Shown here piece by piece: positions 23,174 through 37,200 of a stretch of DNA of 64,000 nucleotides (its first letter is position 1; every line of letters starts with the position of its first letter). The notes beneath the pieces were generated by a model. It did not search any database and was not told the origin of the DNA. It saw only the letters and a program-made list of their open reading frames with translations. A program made the translations under genes and the position numbers. The stretch is from Mesostigma viride (taxonomy: Eukaryota > Streptophyta > Mesostigmatophyceae > Mesostigmatales > Mesostigmataceae). The stretch spans positions 3,283,701-3,347,700 of the forward strand of contig RPFO01000406.1 of NCBI GenBank assembly GCA_009746045.1, given 5' to 3'.

Positions 23174-25209
23174 TCAGTACAACCTGCCCCTGCATGTTGG
23201 AGCTTTGCAGAGGCAAGCGAGTTGCACCTCCATGTTGTTTCTTACGACCGAACCAGGGGTGTACTTGTAGTCCCAGACCAGCTCCTGATGGAAACAACAT
23301 TTGGAAAAAATCAGGATAAGTCATCACAGCCATGACATTTGGTCATTCAATAACAACAAACTCTTCATCCAATAAATACAAACAAGCAGGGAGGAAAAGA
23401 AAGAGAAAAAGAGGGGGGTGAAACAACCGTTGATGTACACTTATAGAAAACGACTTTAGTCCTTACACAACGCTGAAATGCCTTACGACCGGGAATAGTT
23501 GTCTCATTAAATTAAGAAAAAAACTCCATCCAGTTGTACATACTATTGAAAGACATTGGAAAATCGAGCTTGCCACACATACAGGCACAAAACCACCCAA
23601 AATAACTAAGGTTAAAGCTAAGGGTTTAGCATTAAACTTCAAGCACCCCAGCAACCTTATCAAGCATCTTTGGCCTTTTCATGCTATGGTGTTCTGTGCC
23701 TCAATGCTTGTGAATCACTACAAAAACCATCAAGTAGTCGAGTGCAATGCATTAAGCACAGACAACATCAGTGTTTCATAGCGCTACGTTGTCACGCATG
23801 TAAGGTAAAGGTACCATACCACCAGTACCACGTCAGCATGGCCATCACATTGCAACATCTGCATGGCCATCACATTTCCACGTCTGCATGGCCATCACGG
23901 TGCCCGCAGCCACACAGCGCCTGCCTACACCACTCACCTCCCCCGGCAGCACGTCGCGGCTGGCAAACAGCATGAGCTCGGCGAAGCGCGTGTCGTGGTG
24001 GTTGGAGAGCACCGCCTGGCGCCGCCGTAATGAGAGGGGGTTTGGCCACATGATGTGTGGTACATGTATGCACTATCCATACATGAGCAAAAGTCAGCGT
24101 TTGGTGTGGCAAACGGAAGTGGCATGGCCCCACACGAGACCAGAGGACGATCTATTTCCTCGTCACGCTGCTGGCAGTGCCAAAGGTCATCCACTTGATG
24201 GCATTGATGGCGACGGCCGACAGGACAAAAACGCGATTCCGTAACTGCATTGGGGCGACTGGATTCGTGGACATCTACCCATAGCCGGCTGGGGCGCCTT
24301 CTTCGAGCCAGTTGCTTGTGAAGGTATGAAATGAGCAGATAACCCATCAAGTGCACTGAATGACCCTGTGCTTATTGCACCTTCGCTGCTATAATAATGT
24401 TATTTTCCGGCTACAACGATGTTGCACTGCTACATTAGCGTTACTTCGCCGTTACAACAGTGTTATTTTGCTGCTACAACAGTGTTATTTTGCTATTACA
24501 ACAGTGTTATTTCGCTGTTACGATAGTGTTATTTCGCTGTTACAACTGTGTTATTTTGCGAGCATTTTGCTCCACTTCCATGTAATCTGTGCGACCATTC
24601 GAAAGCAAGATCACCTGGATTGCTCAACCCACCTGGATGATGCAGTTGGGCTCACAGCTGGAGGCCACCGAACCCACAACGTTGCGCACGAGAGCACGGC
24701 GATGACGCCGCCAACCACCCACGACGAGATCAGCCACACAGAAACAGGCGGAGTCACAATGAAACTTTGGATCAATGCGGTAGCTTGCTAGGCATACACC
24801 AACCAAGGTACGCGCAAGCAATGGCCCAGCAGACAGCAACGGGACGTGGCAGGGGCCATCGCACAGGACGAGCAGGGGAGGATGGCCCGATCATGTGCAA
24901 GGCATGCAGAGGGGGGGAGGGCAGGCATGAGGCTGCATGTTGTGCAAGCAGCCAAAATCCATGGAGAAAAAAGAATACAGATATGAATCACAGCACCCGC
25001 CAAAGCTGGGGTACCCCATCCGATGCATGAAGGAAAATATAAGCAATTCAAATCAACCAAGAAAAGATACCGTGGCCGCGCAAGCAGCAAAACACGCATC
25101 GCCCACCCGTGGCTGAGGACAGCCACACTCGCTAACCCCTAACCCCCTTAACCCCAAACCCCAACCCCAAACCCCCAACCCCCAACCCCAACCCCCACCC
25201 CCAACCCCC

Positions 25210-25262
<53 letters not shown>

Positions 25263-28200
25263 CCCCCTCCCCACAACCCCCAACCCCCAACCCCCATCCC
25301 CCCCCCCAACCCCACCCCCCACCCCCCACCCCCCACCCCCACCCCCACCCCCACCCCCCCACCCCCACCCCCCACCCCCACCCCACCCCACCCCCCACCC
25401 CCACCCCCACCCCCACCCCCACCCCCACCCCCCACCCCACCCCCACCCCCCCCACCCCCACCCCCACCCCTGACCCCTGACCCCTAACCCCTAACCCCCA
25501 ACCCCAGCCCCTAACCCCTATCCCACCCAGCCGTGGCTGAGGACAGCGCCCCCCCCATCCCTCACCCGTGGTTGAGGAAGCGGCCGATGTTGCCCACCGG
25601 ACCCGCGTCGATGGAAAACGGCTCCTCCTCCTGCCCGCCGTCACACGACGCGCCCGCGGCCTCGTGGCCCACAGCTGGTGGCTCCGACGGGTCGCCGTCC
25701 ACCCGCCGCTGCGTGCACGTGAGACGTCAATGAGCTTATCATAAGTCAGCTAAGAGATGTAATTGGTTAAGAAAATTCAATACCACTACATATGGAAGTG
25801 ACACCAGACCAAACAAAAACCATGTACCTAAGAAAAAGAAGCAACGCGGGGAGCCAAGGCTGTACAATGCCAGCAGAAGGAGCCGCCTCTAGCGAAACCG
25901 TGCGTGATCCCCCCCCCTCCTCACCCTGTCGATGTCGAGCAAGTACATGTCGTTGGTGAGCCGGTGCTGCTCCACCTGGAGGTCGTTCAGGATCTCGCCC
26001 GCGTAGTTGCAGATGAAGCTGACCAGGGGCCAGGTGGGAGGGGGGATTCGGCAATGCCAGAGTTGGATAAGAAGAACGATGCAATGGAATACCAGTCAGT
26101 AAGCCAGGCCATGGACTGCTTACAAGCTTCTACTCGCCACCCCATTCGACTCTACCTCGAACAAGTTATGCTTGTCCAACAAACAAAGCGGTTGTCACAA
26201 ATTGCGACAGGAGACGAAAACGTGGGGTGTGAAGGCCCCATGCACAAAATGCTTGGAAGGGACTGGCTGCTGGATATGCACCAGCCAATCCAGGCTGCAC
26301 ATGCAAGTGCTCAGGAGATCTCTTGCAAGTAAGGAAGCGCTTTCTCTGCACCAGGGCGTGCGCTACCCCCAACAGCGTGAAAGAGGTATGGGCCATTCTT
26401 GCGCACCTTCCAACAGGTATGAATGTCATGCACCGGACGCCCCATCCCTTGCCAACCGTCCGAAACACCTGCAGCCAAGCAGCCCAGAGGCCGGACCGAG
26501 CACAGCCAGCGCAAGCAAGCCGCGCGCATGGTGAGAAGCGGATGGGAGGACCGCCCTGTGTCCAGCCATGGCAGCCACACTTGCATCACAGCGCCTTCTC
26601 CAACAGTTCGTCTTTATCGTGCCTTCACCAGCCTTGCAAAGCACTACCTGGGAGATGAAAGGGCTCACTCTGCACCAGCCAGCCAAGGTCACTCCACAAG
26701 TTCAACGGCATTTAACCAACAGTGGTATTATCTTGCAGCAGGGTGGACATGCCATGCAAGGGTAGGTTAACATCAAGCGCATGCCTGTAAGCACGGGCTT
26801 GCTAAGGATCATGGAACAGGCAAGGCCGTTCTACTCGAGCGAAGAACGCTTTGCCTGCTCTTCTCTACGACATGCTCTGCCGCCCTTGTTTGTCTGCTAT
26901 ATGTGGCAGCCGTTGGGCACGAGGCCGATGTTAACCGCACGTTGGAACAACATCCAACTTGCACCCATGTGACACCCTATGCGAGTCCATGGACAAGTGA
27001 TAATGCACATCTGAAGTCATCAAACAAGTCCTAGTGTGTACACGCACTGGAGGCAGACACTATTGTCAAGCCCGCCACAGGTGGGCAACGGCATACACGG
27101 CACAAGTCTGCACAAGAACAGCTCCATTGGTTCGAATACCTCCCCTGCACGAATACCTCTCCCGCTAGGATAGCTGCGCATCGTCGCTGGGAACTTGGGT
27201 GAGCCGCATGACACAAGGTCGCCAAGGCCAGCACCGAATGGACGGTTTAAACAGGCACCGAATGGCGGCACGGTTGAAGAGGGCACTGCGTGGCGGCCTG
27301 TTTAAGAGGGCTCTGCATTGTGGACAGTCGGCAAGGGCCTACCAGGTACCATATGCAGGACCTGGGCACCGTTGGCCGACGACAAGGGGATCCGCATCCT
27401 ACAACGGCCCAAACCAGCGCCCACCTGCGGCCAGGAGCCTGTTACCTAAACGCTGGCCAGGGGAGTACCGCCACCAAGGGGCGGCGCACTATGATTGGAA
27501 GGCAACCCCTTTTACTTTACCTCCAGCGGGTAGTGTAGCCCCTTCTGGAGGACACGGTTTGGACAGGTTGGCGGGCACTTGCACTGGGCGCCACACTCGT
27601 AGAGGAAGTCGGTCATGAAGGTGAGGCTGGTGGCATCATGCGCCCGCAGGCACAGCAAGGCAGCGAGAAAACCCAGAACAAGTTAAGCCAATTACCATAG
27701 ATGTAAGTACTGCACACGGCGACAGACAGCAAACAACAGAACAAGCACTTGTTTGGCGGACGAGAGGCGGAACACGCTGCTTGCTTGCGGCAAGCCATCC
27801 GGGCCGATGTCTCGGTACCCAGAAGCCCAAACACCCATACTTTCCCATTCCTCCTTTCATTCATCCCTAACTCTCTTCTCCCCATCTAATCCAGCCCCAA
27901 GACTTCACACGACCACTCACCAGCAACTGCGAGGGTATCGCGGCTGCATGAACAGGCCGGTTCCCGATGGTGAGCAGTTGGGCCAACTAACTCTTGCATG
28001 GCACCCAGCCATCTGCTAACAATATCCAAGAACAATAACTGGTAACTGTAAATAATTCTAACCAGGCCTCTAGTATATTACATGAAGTGGCTCTCGTCGT
28101 CTTCCAGAAAAAAGCGCCCCATTCCGTGCATGCGCCACTCACAGGGGCGGCTTGTTGCCTCTCCGCACCCAGCCGTTGCCCTTGTTCCGTTTGACGCAGG

Positions 28201-31200
28201 GGCACTGTTTGCCGCACTTGCCGCCAGTGCAGCCGCACCCAGGGGCAGGCGGCAGGTTCATGCCCTCCTCGCAGCACATTATGTTCTTTGCCGTGTAAGT
28301 GAAGTCTGCAACGACACGTGCGGCAGAGTACACCCCCCCACACACGTTTAAGATTGGGGTCCGGCCGCCCCAGGGCTGCGATCTTAAACCTAAAATCAAA
28401 TCCAGGGGTGACGATCTTAAAGTTGAGAGCGGTAGGATTTTAAACTTGATGCGGTGTACCTGAGTAGATCATTTATATCGCATACCACTGACCTGCCATT
28501 TGTACCTACTTTAAGATCTTTTGCCCAAACCAGCCCTGCGATCTTAAACCTAAAATTTCAAAATAAAGGGTCTCAAGATCCTAAACCTGGGATTTGGGAA
28601 TCTTAAACGTGGGGCTGGGGGTGTACCAAGATAGCATAGCGCCGTGGTGAGATACCTGGGGCTGTCGTGCACTCATGACCACCGCAGGTTAACAGTAACA
28701 ACCGTGTAACACACTCACAACAATAGTTGTATGCAGCTGAGTTTTATACCGTGGTATACCGCTGAGTTGCGTACCGCTGAGGGCCACCACATCCCACCGA
28801 GCTCACATCCAACCACAAGACGCAGTCCCCCAAGAAGCCATAATGTGCGACATCCCACAATCTGCGTACCAACGCTCCCAAGAGGAAGGAACAAGGAACC
28901 GGGAACGAACGTCCACGCAAACTGCCCCCAGGCCGTACTACCTTCACCAAAAGTTCATCTTGCATGGCCCGGCCAAACGATACCGCGATCGCGCTATTGT
29001 CCTTCTCAATATAATAAATCCAACTCGATCGCAAAGAGTTACCTAACAGGTCTGCCTGCCTGCCTGCGAGCCCCTGCCCACCACCCGATTCTTGCACGAA
29101 CAACGCGAACATCCCATTGGCAACTTTTGCAACAACTCCACAACCTGCCGCTTGGGTGAGCCGCTGTGCCAAGGTTGCGATGTCCATGCTGGCTTCACTA
29201 CACCCATTTTGCGGACAAACCAGAGATCGACAACAATACCGCCCTTGCACAGCCGGGCACAACCGGGAGATGTGAGGCAGGGCCCCGCACGCACCGCTGG
29301 GCGCCGGCTCGTCATCGACGTCGTTGTACACTGGGATGGGGCAGTTCTCCTCGCCGCGCGCAATGTCCGCCAGGATGAGCCTGTGTATGTGCGTTGAGGG
29401 AACGACCGCCAGTATACAGCCGCAAGCAAGGGTCGGACCGGTCAGCGCAAAGGGTTGGCAGGCAAGCCCAGCGCAGCGGCAAAACCAAGAGCAGCCCTGG
29501 CACGTCGAACCGCATCAAAAGTGCTTGATGCTCTTCGTTCAATCAGAAACAGCACGTTTCCAGAAATTTGTACCAAAGAGCTAGGGTAAATATTATCTGG
29601 AGGAACACCACGATTAACCACAGAACTTTCCACCTCCCCATACCCAAGCGCTCCCAGAGACGTTGCTCCCAGTACAGTCGAATGCCGAGATGGCGGGCAC
29701 CTGCTTCTCCATTTCGATTTCCAACAAGAGTGCAAACGTTGTGCTTCATGTACCTCAAACCATCGCTCCAACTTGCCTGCACGAGCACCGCTCGGACAAG
29801 TAACATAGCCCCCATCAACCTTGCCTGCACGAGCACCGCTCGGACAAGGAACACAGCCCCCATCAACCTTGCCTGCACGAGCACCGCTCGGACAAGGAAC
29901 ACAGCCCCCATCAACCTTGCCTGCACGAGCACCGCTCGGACAAGGAACATAGCCCCCAGCCACTATGTGCAAAATCCTGCCCATGTCTTGCCCACAAAAC
30001 ATTGAACCTAGTCAACGGCTGGGCGCCCCGCACCAGCTGTTCCACCAAAAGGTGACCATGCGGAACACATGACACCTATACGCTTTATGACACCTATCTA
30101 CTTCGCGACCCTTACAAAGTAATGACACCTATAAAATTCATCACCTACCGAGGGACTGGGCCTGCTTCCTGCCATGCGAGGTGGGACGGCCCCGCGCCAT
30201 TAGCGCGCGCCTTGCGGCCACCCTTTGAGGACGACGCTGTCAATTTCGTCTTGCCCTTGACTGTGCCCTTGGCCTTCACCGTGCCCTTGGCCTTGGCTTT
30301 GCCTTTGGCTGCGGAAGACTTCTTGCTTGTCCCTGCCTTGGCCTCTTCCTCCTCTTCCTCCTCTTCGTCCTCCTCTTCAGATTGGACGGGCCCACTGCCC
30401 TTGCTGGACTGCTTGCGCCCGTGGCTGCTCTTTCCTCGCAGGTACGCCACCTATGCACACATGGGGGAAAGGCATGCAAGCAGGCCCGCTAACTAAAAAT
30501 AGACATTGCGCGTAATGGCATGTACCTGAGCAGATGCATGGACGCAGCAGCTGATGGCAGGGAAGTACCTCCGGGCAGTGGCAAACCCAGGGCACCAGGC
30601 ATGAAGGGTGGATTCTCCTGTTCTCCAGAATGCAACTCCTGAACCCCCTCATCCTGAGAGGTGGTGTGGTTGGCTTTCAACGCCTCCTCTCGCATGGGTA
30701 ATGAAGTTGAGCTTGTATTTTTTTTTTGAAATCGCACTCTCCCACCACACTGCCATGTGGCGTAAACAATTCTTCATTTCCCCGGCATCGTGGCTGCATC
30801 CCTGCGAGTCCCATTAACCGCGGCTCTCTGAACACAGTTTCTTTATAGTGAGATGGAGGGTGACAAGCCATACGTGTCCCCGTGGCTGCATCCCCGTGGC
30901 TCCCATGACCCGCATTGTTCCGCACGGTAGGTACCCAGCACGTACTTGTGGCTACATGTTCGGCCCTCTCTCCCCCCAACTACTCATGATGCCTAATGAG
31001 ATTTCCCTCAGATAGACAGGAAGCTTTCGACAGGCACATTCCACCTAAACAACCGATCACCACGAGACATGGAGCCACTGTGACCCATGCCAGCTGGCAC
31101 GTACTGGGCGACACATGGCGCGCACAGGAGGCGATTGGCGCCATCTGTCCCCTGAAAGGTGCTTTGAGCCACGGCATGCAATGTTGGGCCATGCTGGTTC

Positions 31201-34200
31201 AAGAGTGGGGAATACGGTGCAGCAAACCACTGAAGCAACGCCTGGAGCCTACCGGCACACGCAGCAGTGGTGCCTAGTGGCATTTAGCCCAAGTGCGGCA
31301 ACTGGCGCACGTCGCACAAGCATGCCATCGTACCCTCTGCGCCGACAGCTGGGGCTGCCCCTCCATGCGCGTCAAGTTGTAGCGGAACACGAGGAACCCG
31401 TGGCTGCCCCGCACTTGTTTATACGCCGTCACCTGCAGGGGCGGCCAGGGTGATGGCGGCGCCGCAATTTCTGTGGTGTTGTCATAACCGTGTCATAAGG
31501 GACAAGAGAAATGGAAGGCCAGGACTTGGGGGCTAGTTGTGCACGCACCCATCTACACCAGTTGGCTAATGAGTGGAGCGAAAGTCGCAAGGGGCAGCAG
31601 TTTCCAAAAATGAGAAGGTGGATGTGAGGGGAAATGCAAGGTGGGTGCGAGGGAAAACGCAACGTGAGTGCGTGGCCCAGATAGCGGGAAGGAGTGCAAG
31701 TCACCAGGGACACACACATATGCGCCGCAGGGTCTATAAATAAAAGCAGTGCAAAGGCCAGACGCAGGCGCCAACCGGATGCCAGCTGCCCCATTGCCAG
31801 CTGCCTCCTTGCCAGCTGCCTCCTTGCCAGGTGCCCAGCTGCCCAGCTGCCCAGCTGCCCAGCTGCCCCATTGCCAGCTGCCCAGCTGCCCAGCTGCTCA
31901 GCTGTCCAGCTGCCCAGCTGCCCAGCTGCCCAGCTGCCCAGCTGCCCAGCTGCCCAGCTGCCCAGCTGCCCAGCTGCCCAGCTGCCCAGCTGCCCAGCTG
32001 CCCAGCTGCCCAGCTGCCCAGCTGCCCAGCTGCCCAGCTGCCCAGCTGCCCAGCTGCCCAGCTGCCCAGCTGCCCAGCTGCCCAGCTGCCCAGCTGCCCA
32101 GCTGCCCAGCTGCCCAGATGCCCAGATGCCCAGATGCTGCTGCCCGGAAGTTAGTACGGTTTGCCACCAAGCCACAGAAGTGTGCCAACCGCGGCCATGG
32201 ACGCGGGATGCCTCCATCAACTTTACTCCAAACTTGTTGCCACCCAAGCATAAACAAGCAAACACCTCTCCCAATGCCGATGTGGCGGCCACATTGGCCA
32301 AGGCTCGCCATATCCCTATCTGGCTGTTTGCGACGATCCCGGAGCGAGTGTGCACTGGGGGGGGGGGTTGAGGGTCCGAACCCCCCCAAGCCCTGGTACA
32401 GGTTGAGGGGTAGGGGCGGGTTGAGACCCCGCCCCCCCTGCCCCCCTTCTGCAGTACTAGCAGGGTAAATAGGGGGGGGTCGGGGGGGGACACCCCCCCA
32501 CCCCCTGGTACAGGTTGAGCGGTAGGGGCGGGTTGAGACCCCTCCCCCCCCTTCGGGGGGTGGGGGGTGGGGGGGTGTTCTAACCCCCCCACCCACCCCC
32601 ACCCCTGCTCAGGGGGGGGAGGGGGGTAGTGGGCACTCGCTCCGGGATTGTCGCGAACGGCCAGCCATGTGCTGGCGTCCCTATGTGCTGGCGTCCCTGT
32701 GTGCTGGCATCCCAATGTGCTGGCGTCCCCCATGTGCTGGCGTCCCTACCCGATACAGGCCGTCATAGGTGAACACCCGCCCCGACATGGAGTTGTTGTC
32801 CTGGACGCCGCGGATGACGCGCACCGGCTGGCCCAGCTCCATGCTACCCTGCAGGGGCGCGGGGCAGGCCAGGTGTGCGCGGGGGAACGGCCGTTGGCGT
32901 GCAGGGGATGAGGTAAGTGAGAAACAACAAGTTGGGGAAACCAAGGGGGACACCAGAACCTCAAGGGAAGCCCTGTTCTGCAGGCGATCCAGACTGGAAC
33001 CTACGAAGGTGCATGTACGATGGCGCCCATACATGCGGTGGTGTCGATGGCCACAAAACAGTTCTCATCTCGCCACTGCCATGTCAACAGAGGTACCTAA
33101 GATCCCAAGACAGCCACGGCCGTGCACCGACAGACAGACAGGCATGCGGCCAAGATCCCGCATGATAGTTGCCTGAAAAACCAGCAGGCTCGTGCTGTCT
33201 TCAGGAGCTGTCTGCAACCAATGGCTCCGCAGGAGGGCAACACAGGCCGCGACCCCCAAAGCCGTGACCATCCCCCCACGCCCCTGCATCGCACCTTGAG
33301 CGCCAAGTTGCCCATCTTCATCGTCTGGTCCTTGCAGTGCTTGCCCGAGTTATCTGCACGCGCACACAGAACCAGCAGGGCACCCAAGAGGCAGGATGCA
33401 CTCAGCACACGCCACGACAGATGGCACGCAGGCGATAGGTCCCAGTCAGCCTGACCGGCAACAATGCGCAACCGTTGGTCCCAGGCAACCACATCCAGCC
33501 ACGCCACCAGGTCATGAAAAAGGGCCTCGTGCGCACCAGCGTAGCACAGGGCCATGAGCCCCAAGCACCCGGGGTGGAGCGCTGCACGCAGCATCGTGCA
33601 TGGTGGAACTTAGGATGGGCAGCAGGGTGAGGGAGAGCGAGGTATCTAGGAGTTTGCATTGCAAAGTGAATTTTGAGAAATATCTCAGCAACGTAGCATA
33701 GAATTTGACCATGGCACGCACGGCCGCGACCAGGTACCCAACCACGGTGCTCGCAGGACATTGTCTATGACCATTCCATCCATCCTCACGACTCCGACAT
33801 AGAAACTGGCACGCGCAGAGCTACAGAACTACCAAAGACGGGCAAACATGATAGCTGCAAGGGCACGATTGCGTCATAGCAAGCGCGTCGGCACCGCCAA
33901 CCCTCAGTGCCAGGACCTACCACCAGTCCACCTACTCTGCCCCCCTTGCCCCGTGCACACAACATCCACCTACTCTGCCCGCCTTGCCCAGTGCACACAA
34001 CATCCACCTACTCTGCCCGCCTTGCCCAGTGCACACAACATCCACCTACTCTGCCCGCCTTGCCCAGTGTACTCAATGTCGTGGCCGTCATCCTTGTCGT
34101 GGTAGCCGCCCGACATCACAATAGAGACCGCCACGGAGCGGTCAAGCCCGGATTCCTGTTGCGGCAGGCAGCACCGGCACAAGAAGATAGCAGGCCGTGG

Positions 34201-37200
34201 GTGGGGCAGTTGTCAGCAGGCTGTGGGTGGGGCAGGTGTAAGCAGCGGCCAGCTTGACCAATAGCACAGTAGAAAAATGTCATCACCCGAACGTAAGGTA
34301 GTTGCCAACGCAACAGATTTTTTAAAATGCAACAACAATTTTTTAACAATCATTCGACAATCAGATTGGCTGTCTGCATCAGCCCTACACAAATGAGATC
34401 TGTTACGATTTGCTAAAACAAGATTCTAAGATGTGGCAAAGTAGGCGGGCAGGAGGACATGACCGTCAGGAACATGATTGGTTGCAGTTCTGCATCCATG
34501 TAAGGGGCTAGAGGCACTGTCCTCTCGCGCACCAAGGTGCCATGCACCGATGCGCGCGTTGCTCCACCACAAGCATGCTTTCAACGGGTGGGAGGTGCGG
34601 CCCTGACCGTTGGGTTGAACATGTACAGCTGGCGGTGCAGCCCTAACCTGTGGGTTCATGTGACACAGACAGGGCTGAGCTGACCTTGCCGTTCACGCAG
34701 TACAGGTGGGCGCAGTGCTGACCTTTGGGTTCACGAAGTCGATGCCGTTAAACCAGTGGCCGTGGAGGCCGACAGCAACCATCTCGCAGCGCCACGAGAA
34801 CGACTCGCCAACGGGGATGCCTGCAGGGGGGGTTGGGGGGGTTCAGCCAGGCATGCACACATTGCGTGTGCCACGCGCTCAAGCACAGCTCGGTGCTTTC
34901 CCCACACTGCTGCCTCACGAAATCATCCCCTGCCTCCCTGCATGCCCCTACTCCCCCACCCCGTCCAATAAAAAATAACAGCATGCCGTGCCTATAGGGA
35001 TGCCAGCAGCGAGAACGACGGTCGCGTATCACAGAACAGGGACTGCAGCACGCACAGCACAGCACGCAAAACACCCGGTACACCCAAATGAGAGAAGGGA
35101 TGATGCACGTACGCCATGGGGACACTTGCTGCCGACCAACAGACAAACATGGCAATCGAATCATGAAGCAAAATTCGGCAATGGGCTGCCACAGCACCCA
35201 GTCCGCAACACCCCATCAAGTGCGGTTCGTGTCACCATCTAGCTGCATGCATCCGCAACACCCCATCAAGTGCGGTTCGTGTCACCATCTAGCTGCATGC
35301 ATCCGCAACACCCCATCAAGTGCGGTTCGTGTCACCATCTAGCTGCATGCATCCGCAACACCCCATCAAGCGCGGTTCGTGTCACCATCTAGCTGCATGC
35401 ATCCGCAACACCCCATCAAGTGCGGTTCGTGTCACCATCTAGCTGCATGCATCCGCAACACCCCATCAAGTGCGGTTCGTGTCACCATCTAGCTGCATGC
35501 ATCCGCAACACCCCATCAAGTGCGGTTCGTGTCACCATCTAGCTGCATGCATCCGCAACACCCCATCAAGTGCGGTTCGTGTCACCATCTAGCTGCATGC
35601 ATCGGAGTCAGGCACGTGCCGCGCTTGCGATATTGTACGGAACAAGCCTGCATGGCCATCCAGGGGTGCATATGGACGTCATGCACAGCTGGGCCGCAAG
35701 GACACCGCATGGTCAAGTGGCACACTGTTGCCTCAACAGCCAAGTGGCACTGCTTCGCATAAAGGCTACACGGGGCTGCGTGCAGGGCCACCGCCTGTTC
35801 GATACCTGGCACATGGCCGATGTGCTTGGCTTGGTTGATGACCAGCTTTTCATTCCTCATCTGCAGCCAAATGGGGAATGGGCGCAGACAGCAGGCACAC
35901 AGGCACACGCAGGTGCACAAAATGTGGGTGGCACTGTGTACACCCCAAAGGAAGGTCACGCGTGCCTTCTTCACCCTTCTAACGGCTGCCATCCCTGTCA
36001 GCCCCAGATAGGCCCCCTCCCCCCCCCCCCCCCCCCCTCCCCCGCCCCCCGGCCTAATTCCTGGCACACAACTCCACCAGGCGGATAACTGAGCTCGCTA
36101 GCAACAAAACTAGACACCATTGCCGATTCCGCCAAAGACTTGTCCGCTTGCACGAACGAGAGCTAAACACTCTACAATACACTCAACAATAAACTCTATA
36201 ATACACGCACACAAACACTCTATAGTAAACTAAGAAATGGGTTGGAAGAGAAACAACAAAGAGAGGAGGTTCATCTAGAGGGGCACAAACATTCGTGAGC
36301 TTCCCATTTATACTGCAAGGTAACTCCCTCACCTGCTCCAGGGTCCGCAGATCAGGCCGCTTTACAGAGAACTTTTTCAACTCAACCGCCACCTCCTTGC
36401 CCTTGCCCTTGCCCTTGCCCTTGCCCTTGCCCTTGCCCTTGCCCTTGCCCTTGGCCAGGGCCGCTTCCATCCTCTCCTGGTTCTCCCGGTTCACACGCTC
36501 CTCCTCCGTCTGCGCCCACCGTGCGAGGGCAGCCGTGCCACATGCCAAGTTTCCCAATGCCAGGGGTCAAGAGGATGCATACGTGCATGATATGCCACAA
36601 TCGCTACCCTGGACATAGGGTAGGTGATAATGGACCTACGGTAGGTGATAATGCTGAGATCTTGTTCGGCAGGAGTTGCTGCAAAGGTGGCAGAGAAGCC
36701 ACAGCACACCAAAGGAAATACGAGGCTTTGGCACCTCCAAACAGTAGGCCCATGCCAACGCCCCTCGACTGTGCAAGGCGGGGCACTGGCATATTCCCAC
36801 TAGCAGGCTGATTGGAAGCGCGACGCACGTGTGCCCATGAACAAACACTGTCAAAGTCTGCAAGGATCGAGAACTGCTCTTCTGCCAGGTGTTGAGAGGG
36901 TACAAGATGCCAGCACACCCATGACAGAACCACACGACCAACCCGGGTATTACACATTTACAAAACCAAGAGGCAGCCGCAGGCAGCGCAACTGGAAATA
37001 TCCGTCCTTCCTTGTCCTGGCGTTTGTGCCAGCGGGTCCTGCCGTGAAACAATTACCATGCGGCCCCTGAGAGTGAGGACCTCCCAATAAGGTGCCAAGG
37101 GCCATGCAGCAGTCATACATGATACAGGTAACGTGTACACAGGCAAGGTGTGGGGCTGACCCCAAGCGGAGAGGCAGGCAACCTTGGTGGCAGGCCACAC

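Noticed and set aside
25053-25644. Glycine-rich ORFs
   Set aside because: Translations of a G-run array in SUVH intron 15.
27120-27150. GGTTCGAATACC resembling a tRNA T-loop
   Set aside because: No acceptor, D or anticodon stems can be built around it.
31429-32733. 434-codon minus-strand ORF with Gln-Leu-Gly-Ser-Trp-Ala repeats
   Set aside because: Generated by the 8-bp CAGCTGCC array. Only its end overlaps a true SUVH exon (31334-31432).
35204-35603. Second CRISPR-like array (50-bp units)
   Set aside because: Tandem without spacers, inside SUVH intron 3.
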